Position numbers and translations under genes: made by a program | In this document: one piece after another, positions 35,423 through 39,731 of the stretch | Numbering within the stretch: the first letter of the stretch is position 1 | How the letters are laid out: the number at the start of each line of letters is the position of its first letter | The notes under the pieces: model-generated | What the model was told of the DNA's origin: nothing | The model's input: the letters and a program-made list of their open reading frames with translations, nothing else | The model's database searches: none | Assembly (NCBI GenBank): GCA_025355005.1 | Contig: JANXLV010000120.1 | Span: 1 to 39,731, forward strand | Direction: 5' to 3' | Source of the DNA: Myxococcales bacterium | GTDB lineage: Bacteria > Myxococcota_A > Polyangia > Polyangiales > Polyangiaceae | DNA length: 39,731 nt

Positions 35423-35710
35423 TCATGCCACGGCACCCCGTGCCCGACGTTGCGCCGGCTGCTCTCCTGCATCCTCGAGCACGCGACGCATCGTGCGCAG
35501 GCCGTCGCGGTTGAACCTGGAGTAGGCGAGCTCTAGTGCGTCCTCCGTGGCGGTCAGCGCGTACGCCATCGCCAGCCAGTCCCGACGCGTCCACCGCGAC
35601 GACGAGCCACCACGGCTCCGGAAGCCACGGTGTGCGCGCGCTTCGAAGTCGGCCGGGAGCTTGGCCAGGATGCGAGCCACGGAGCGGAAGTCAGGGACGG
35701 GTGCGGTCAT
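35423..35710 (-). CDS. small element protein of unknown function
   Basis: The protein has 95 residues from ATG 35710, with GGAGG eight bases upstream. It begins VPDFRSVARILAKLPADFEARAHRGFRSRG, then has a helical stretch WTRRDWLAMAYALTATEDALELAYSRF and an Arg-rich end. There is no export signal. It follows the ATPase gene by 119 bases in the same direction and is probably the last gene of the replication-like block. Confidence 0.6.
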   Translation of the reverse strand: MTAPVPDFRSVARILAKLPADFEARAHRGFRSRGGSSSRWTRRDWLAMAYALTATEDALELAYSRFNRDGLRTMRRVLEDAGEQPAQRRARGAVA

Positions 35711-35829
35711 GATCGGAGCCTCCGGAGAGAGCCAAAAACAAGGGCCGTGCGGCAGAAGGGGTTCGCTAGGACGCGCTTTCCGCCACGCGACGGGCAAGTG
35801 GCTGGCCCGGTCGACGCGGCTGCGCACAT

Positions 35830-37458
35830 TCACGCGCGCGCGAGAGCATCACCGGCCCCCACTGCATGCGGCAGTATGTCAGCCCCGTGTGCGCCGCGAA
35901 GCCCGTCAGGGTCGTCAGGAGCGTCATTCACGGGCCGCAGCGATGACGGGGATGACGACAATGACGACGCCCGGGGCGGGCTTTCATCCGCCCGAACGAT
36001 GCGAATCGTCCGCTCCGACTCCGTTCGGACATAGTCCACGTTGACACCTACGGCCCGGAGCAACGGCGCGGCGCGGCGGATCGCGTTTGCCATCAGCTGT
36101 GGCTTCTTCGGCCAGTCCCGCGCGTTGCGTGCATCCTCCGACACGCGGTTGTGCAGCGCCACGACGAGCGCCGTCGCGTTCCCCTGCCACGCTCCCTTGT
36201 CGTCCATGAGGGCGAGCACCGCGCGGGCGATGGGATCGGCATCGATCGCGACCTGGGTCATGTCGCGGCGGTTGGCGTCATAGGCGGTCATGAACGTGCC
36301 GGGCGGCCAACCAAGCCCTTGCTCCGCTGCGGTTGCCCACACCGCAAAGTCCGCCATGCGCGGCAGGTCGATAAGCTTGGTCGTGCCCTCGTTGCGGAGG
36401 GCGCTCACGAGTCCATCGAGCAAGGCGCCGAAAAGTCGTGGGCGTGCTGCTTCAAAGCCCGCCATGAGCTCCTTCTCGCGTTTGCGCTTCGACTTCGCGA
36501 TCACCGGGAGCGAGAGCACAAGGCAGCGGTCCGCGAGGTCAGCCCGCGTTGCGATGTCGTCAATGCCGTTCAGGATGACTGGGCGCTTGGCGTCCAAGAT
36601 CACTTCGTCATCATTCGTGTAGAGCGCACGCTTCGAGAGCCCGCCTCCGGTGGCAAGCCGACAAAGCGCGTCGCTCACCGCTGGACTGAGCCCGCTCAGA
36701 TTGTCGAACGAGAGCACGTGGCGCCGCTGGGTGCTCACCGCAAGGTCGCCTTCTTCCTTCGGCATGGTGCGCAAGAGAGAGGCGTTCGGATCCACCAGCC
36801 CGCACACCATCCGTGTCGCGAATGACTTGCCGGAGCCTTGCTCGGACGTGAGAGTCAGGATGGGGTAAGGCCCCGTCGGGCGGAGAGCAGCGATCGCCCA
36901 CGCGACGAGTAGGCAGAACTGGCCATCATCGCGCATGTTGATGTAGCTGCGCAGCTCCGCGACGTTGCCGCCGCGCACCGGCAGCGGCAGCGGCAGCATG
37001 GCCTTGGGTCGGAGGAACTTGATCGGAGCATCTTTGATGACGCGCCAGCCAGAGGCTTGTACCTCCACGATGTTCCGCGCCTCGTCTGCAAGATCGATGT
37101 AGATGGCACCTTCGTGCCCAGCGACGCGGAGGTGCACGGGCTCTTGCTCGCCTCCATGAAGGGCGAATCCGACGAGCACGCCCAGCGCGTCTGACTTTGC
37201 CTGCCCGCTGGGAACGCGTTTGGTCCGCACGTAGTACTCACGACTGAGCCAGGCGCGGAAGCCATGGCTCTCGACCTTCATGGTCTCGGACCGTCCACCG
37301 ATGGGCACGCGCACGAACGCATCGTCCATCGGGTCGCGAAAGAAGGTGCACTCGCAGTGTGCGATCTCCACGAGTCGGTCAGCGACGGACCCTTTCGCTT
37401 CCTGCTTCTCCGGATCCTGATCGCTATCGGATCGGGGCACGGTGTTCTCGTCGGCCAT
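35830..37458 (-). CDS. AAA ATPase of phage/ICE replication type (primase-helicase-like)
   Basis: The protein has 542 residues from ATG 37458. The central ATPase domain has Walker A LTSEQGSGKSFATRM, Walker B-like HVLSFDNLSGL, sensor-1-like PVILNGIDDIA and the Arg-finger-type RADLADRCLVLSLP. The long conserved block RMADFAVWATAAEQGLGWPPGTF follows. This arrangement is common in actinobacterial and myxobacterial integrative elements and phages, where the protein is thought to act in element DNA replication, like superfamily 3 helicases. The N-terminal ~200 residues have no clear primase motif. The start overlaps the upstream stop (ATGA). It could be a helicase loader or other DNA-remodelling ATPase. 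Confidence 0.8.
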   Translation of the reverse strand: MADENTVPRSDSDQDPEKQEAKGSVADRLVEIAHCECTFFRDPMDDAFVRVPIGGRSETMKVESHGFRAWLSREYYVRTKRVPSGQAKSDALGVLVGFALHGGEQEPVHLRVAGHEGAIYIDLADEARNIVEVQASGWRVIKDAPIKFLRPKAMLPLPLPVRGGNVAELRSYINMRDDGQFCLLVAWAIAALRPTGPYPILTLTSEQGSGKSFATRMVCGLVDPNASLLRTMPKEEGDLAVSTQRRHVLSFDNLSGLSPAVSDALCRLATGGGLSKRALYTNDDEVILDAKRPVILNGIDDIATRADLADRCLVLSLPVIAKSKRKREKELMAGFEAARPRLFGALLDGLVSALRNEGTTKLIDLPRMADFAVWATAAEQGLGWPPGTFMTAYDANRRDMTQVAIDADPIARAVLALMDDKGAWQGNATALVVALHNRVSEDARNARDWPKKPQLMANAIRRAAPLLRAVGVNVDYVRTESERTIRIVRADESPPRASSLSSSPSSLRPVNDAPDDPDGLRGAHGADILPHAVGAGDALARA

Positions 37459-37763
37459 CACGCTGCCTCCGCGTCGCTGAACCTCTGCAGGTCGGCAGCC
37501 AGGTCGCGGATGGTCGCGAGCATCTTGGCCTGCGTGCGCTGGAGCGCGTGGATATGTTCCCTCTCGAGCCCGTGCAGATCGGCCAGCCACACCAGGCGGG
37601 TAACGTGACGCTCGATGACGCGATCGAGGGCGCGGTAACGCCCGATGAGAAGGAGCACGAGAGCCTTCGCTTCTTCTCTCGGAGTCGGAGTGCGGCGCGG
37701 GGGAATGCGATCTTCGGCAAGGGCGGCGATATCGGCGGGCGTGATGGCGAATGCGCGGCTCAT
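37458..37763 (-). CDS. small helical protein upstream of the ATPase
   Basis: I do not recognise the family. The 101-residue protein is largely helical, with LVLLLIGRYRALDRVIERHVTRLVWLADLHGLEREHIHALQRTQAKML, a likely coiled coil or helical bundle. Both its start (37761-37763) and its stop (37458-37460) overlap neighbouring genes by ATGA, so it is translated within one operon between the HTH protein and the ATPase. It may be a partner of the ATPase. Confidence 0.68.
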   Translation of the reverse strand: MSRAFAITPADIAALAEDRIPPRRTPTPREEAKALVLLLIGRYRALDRVIERHVTRLVWLADLHGLEREHIHALQRTQAKMLATIRDLAADLQRFSDAEAA

Positions 37764-38170
37764 CCTGCACCTCCGGTCGGGCGGAGTCCCAGCGAACGGA
37801 GGGGAGCGACGACATCCACGCTCCGGTCATCGCGGGGCCGGGTGATACTTCCTGTGGGTGGCACTCTCGCGGGTCTCGTGGCCAGGTAGGCACGCAGCGC
37901 GGGCAAGTCGACGCGCGAGCATCGGCCCACCGACACCGCGACGTTTACGCCCGCGGCGGTGGCCTCCGTCACCAGCTTGCGTGCGGTGGGCGCGCTGATG
38001 TTCAACGCCCGCGCAGCGGCGGCGACGGTGATGGGCGCGGTGGGCTCCGCTGGCGTCATCATCACCCGCACCGCGGCGATGACTTCGGGGTGACGTAGGG
38101 CGATGGCGATCACCGACGCGAGGATGCGCGCCGTGCTCTGGACAAGGGGATCAACGGATGTACTGTTCAT
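37760..38170 (-). CDS. excisionase/AlpA-like HTH protein
   Basis: The protein has 136 residues. AGGAGA six bases before ATG 38170 gives a good start. The region at residues 47-98 (ITVAAAARALNISAPTARKLV, then VSVGRCSRVDLPALRAYLATR) matches the MerR-like HTH_17 pattern of excisionases and AlpA-type activators: helix-turn-helix, then a wing, then an Arg near a final helix. It heads an overlapping operon with the helical protein and the ATPase. It may control that operon or excision. It is distinct from the ribbon-helix-helix gene next to the integrase. Confidence 0.72.
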   Translation of the reverse strand: MNSTSVDPLVQSTARILASVIAIALRHPEVIAAVRVMMTPAEPTAPITVAAAARALNISAPTARKLVTEATAAGVNVAVSVGRCSRVDLPALRAYLATRPARVPPTGSITRPRDDRSVDVVAPLRSLGLRPTGGAG

Positions 38171-38241
38171 TGGGGTCTCTCCTGCGTGCGGCGCTTCCTG
38201 TGGCGGGCGAGCGCCGTACGCCTTTTGTGGGCGTGGAAGGG

Positions 38242-38463
38242 CTAGGCCGCGCGCGACGGCGATGAGGGCGACGTGTCGGGAGCCGACTGCGGCGCGGTCT
38301 GCTCGATCGCACGCGCGATGGCTTCACGCAGGGCGGCACCGCGAACGGCTTCGACGCCGTACCGAAGTGCCTTCTCCGCGACGCGGTGGTCACAGTGGGC
38401 GATGGATGCGACGGCGTACGCGCGTCGGCGGTCGGGATACTTCGGGGAGCGTCGGTGTCTCAT
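38242..38463 (-). CDS. small basic protein of unknown function
   Basis: The protein has 73 residues from ATG 38463; an upstream ATG at 38490 is possible. MRHRRSPKYPDRRRAYAVASIAHCDHRV is basic and then helical, ending in a Ser/Pro tail. It may bind nucleic acid. It lies 71 bases upstream of the HTH gene on the same strand. Confidence 0.5.
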   Translation of the reverse strand: MRHRRSPKYPDRRRAYAVASIAHCDHRVAEKALRYGVEAVRGAALREAIARAIEQTAPQSAPDTSPSSPSRAA

Positions 38464-38499
38464 GAGGCGAGAACCTACGGCTCCATCCAAAGGCCCGCG

Positions 38500-39207
38500 T
38501 TAGAGCTTGCTCCTAACTCGGTTCTGGCGGCTGCTCCTTCGCGTGCGCTTCTTCAAGCCCGCGTCGGAAAGCTCAACGCTTAGAGCGGCAGGGCTCACAC
38601 GGGCACCGCCCATCGACCGCCAGAGCTCGAGGAACTGCTCTCGCCACGGCGCCCCCCTCGCACAACGTGCAATCAGATCATCCAGTTTGTCAGTGTCGTA
38701 CGCGTCCAGCGCGCCCAGCAACGCCGGATCTAGCCCCTGGGTGACTGCGCGTAGGACATGACGCTTTGCTTCGGTGTCTGATATCGCTGGGAGCGCGGCG
38801 CGAATCTTGGAAATCGCGATGCCTTCTTCCCCATCGGCAGCGGATACCTGGTGAAGCGCTAGCGCGAATCGGATCCGCGTATGAGCGTCGAAGTCCCGCT
38901 TCGTGAAGACTTTGACGAATGCCTTCAGGGTGGTCTCGACGAAATCTCGGTGTTGCGCCCAGAGAGTCTCGACTCTCGCAATGTCCAGAAGCGTTCCGAC
39001 AAACTGATAGTTGCGCCGGGCCTCAACCAGCCACATCGGTTCATGCCCGAGGTCTTCGCGCAACCTCTCTCGCTGGCGCGCTCCCTCCCGACGGTCACCT
39101 TCCGCGATCGGGTCGAGCTGGGCCGGTTGCGCGCCCATCGCCCCGACCAGCCCAGCGAGCTCCGCCTTGCCCGCGCCCCCGTCGTCGCTACTTTTCTTTG
39201 CGGCCAT
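38500..39207 (-). CDS. element protein of unknown function
   Basis: I do not recognise the family. The 235-residue protein starts MAAKKSSDDGG at ATG 39207; an upstream in-frame ATG at 39333 would start it inside the right inverted repeat and is less likely. The middle is helical and has charged repeats (YQFVGTLLDIARVETLWAQ, DAYDTDKLDDLIARCARG). The C-terminus is very basic (KKRTRRSSRQNRVRSKL). It has no signal peptide. It is the last gene before attR. Confidence 0.6.
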   Translation of the reverse strand: MAAKKSSDDGGAGKAELAGLVGAMGAQPAQLDPIAEGDRREGARQRERLREDLGHEPMWLVEARRNYQFVGTLLDIARVETLWAQHRDFVETTLKAFVKVFTKRDFDAHTRIRFALALHQVSAADGEEGIAISKIRAALPAISDTEAKRHVLRAVTQGLDPALLGALDAYDTDKLDDLIARCARGAPWREQFLELWRSMGGARVSPAALSVELSDAGLKKRTRRSSRQNRVRSKL

Positions 39208-39458
39208 GAGCTTGCCCTCGTGGTCTCGCGGCGCGTCGGCTCTCACCCCGGCGCGCCGCTTCTTTTCGAAGGCTACCCGAACGCGGTCTCGAGCTCCGCT
39301 GCCATCGACTCTGCCCACGCAGGCCCCTTCCAAGTGGATCCACGATGGATCCCCTCGTTCCGATTCATCGAGAAAGCCGATCGTGCAGACTGCACGCTCT
39401 CGCTTCTCGGAATTGACGAACCATCGGAAAAAGAAGCCTGGTTCGCGCTAGAGCCCTC
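39208..39458. other. right element end, no gene seen
   Basis: The 251 bases up to attR hold the right inverted-repeat copy and no gene. Read on the minus strand, in the frame that would continue the integrase in the circular form, this stretch is open back to the TAG at 39273-39275. Confidence 0.5.
39326..39352 (-). repeat. right copy of terminal inverted repeat (candidate arm site)
   Basis: Inverted copy of 30860-30886 with a single mismatch, 106 bases inside the attR core. In the excised circle the two copies would flank the core in opposite orientation, which is how integrase or excisionase arm sites can be arranged. It lies upstream of the minus-strand gene at 38500-39207. Confidence 0.85.
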
Positions 39459-39503
39459 GCCTTCTAAGCCGTCGGTCGACCGTTCGAATCGGTCTGGGCG
39501 TGC
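39459..39503. repeat. attR core (45-bp direct repeat)
   Basis: Exact copy of 30776-30820. Only the 3' half of a tRNA is present here; the preceding bases do not complete a D-arm or acceptor, so this is an attachment-site copy and not a tRNA gene. Confidence 0.95.
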
Positions 39504-39534
39504 CGGTACTTACCTCGATCGGCGTGACTACGCC

Positions 39535-39693
39535 GTGACAACCCTCCTAGGCGCCCTTCGCGCGGTGGAGAGCGGAGATCCGCTCGCCATGCGCAAGGCG
39601 GTGGAGGCGATGGGAACCGCGCTCGGAGTCCTCTCCGAGGAAGCGGTAGCGACGGTGGAGGAGACTCCTCCGAGCGTGCGGGCGCAGCGGTGA
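39535..39693 (+). CDS. possible small chromosomal gene right of the element
   Basis: Its GTG start is uncertain. The 52-residue frame reads TLLGALRAVESGDPLAMRKAVEAMGTALGVLSEE, with a coding-like third-position bias. It lies outside the element. No Shine-Dalgarno was seen, so it is only a candidate. Confidence 0.3.
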   Translation: MTTLLGALRAVESGDPLAMRKAVEAMGTALGVLSEEAVATVEETPPSVRAQR

Positions 39694-39731
39694 AAGATCA
39701 TCGCGCGCCAACCGGAAGCGGGACCAATCGC

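Noticed and set aside
39326..39458. Remnant of a second integrase at the right end (plus strand reads PSKWIHDGS, like PSKWIPDGS in the integrase)
   Set aside because: The likeness is limited to the 27-bp inverted repeat, and the sequence toward the core does not continue to match, so a binding site explains it better.
39459..39503. Second tRNA gene at the right end
   Set aside because: Only the 3' half is present; the flanking bases cannot form a D-arm or acceptor. It is the attR copy.

Overview
The window is GC-rich DNA with strongly G/C-biased third codon positions. It carries many secreted lipoproteins with Ser/Gly/Ala/Pro linkers, a DUF1552/DUF1592 pair, an FHA-AAA regulator, VCBS-repeat and S9 peptidase genes and a cholesterol-oxidase-type GMC enzyme. 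This mix suggests a myxobacterium-like member of the Myxococcota (Polyangiales-like). That placement is inferred from gene content; no phylogenetic marker was tested.

Left chromosomal part (1-30745). A fatty-acyl-CoA ligase gene on the minus strand is preceded by a 14-copy GACCTC hexamer tract. A compact three-gene sugar-type ABC importer follows on the plus strand: a MalK-type ATPase, one protein that joins the lipoprotein binding protein to the MalF-type permease, and a MalG-type permease. Each start overlaps the previous stop. After a YhbY-type ribosome assembly factor comes a minus-strand cluster: an esterase-like lipoprotein, a DUF1592-type protein, a DUF1552 Tat protein and a NodS-like methyltransferase. 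Its last three genes are joined by ATGA overlaps. An ASPIC/UnbV VCBS lipoprotein, an M29-like aminopeptidase, a secreted alpha/beta hydrolase, an M15 D,D-carboxypeptidase lipoprotein and an S9 peptidase lipoprotein follow. Next are a cupin protein divergent from an FHA/degenerate-AAA/winged-helix protein, a PPP phosphatase with a TerB-like front domain, a GMC oxidoreductase, a lytic transglycosylase-like lipoprotein, a patatin, an unrecognised single-pass membrane protein, a phospholipase C-type lipoprotein and an APP1-type phosphatase lipoprotein. Much of this is envelope and lipid metabolism.

Integrated element (30776-39503). A tRNA-Arg(TCT) gene at 30746-30819 is the target of an 8.68-kb element. 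A perfect 45-bp direct repeat of the tRNA 3' half lies at 30776-30820 and 39459-39503. The element encodes a tyrosine integrase whose 3' end runs antisense through the tRNA, a ribbon-helix-helix protein with a perfect 18-bp palindrome just upstream, and a minus-strand replication-like block (excisionase-like HTH protein, small helical protein, AAA ATPase, accessory proteins). It also has a cargo zone with three exported proteins, an HGGxSTG protein and a four-copy repeat family whose two best copies match at 39 of 40 bases. No capsid, terminase, relaxase or conjugation gene was recognised, so it looks like a small satellite-like integrative element. The integrase reading frame appears to swap its C-terminus between the integrated and circular forms, and a 27-bp near-perfect inverted repeat sits inside both ends. 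These are the most unusual features of the window.
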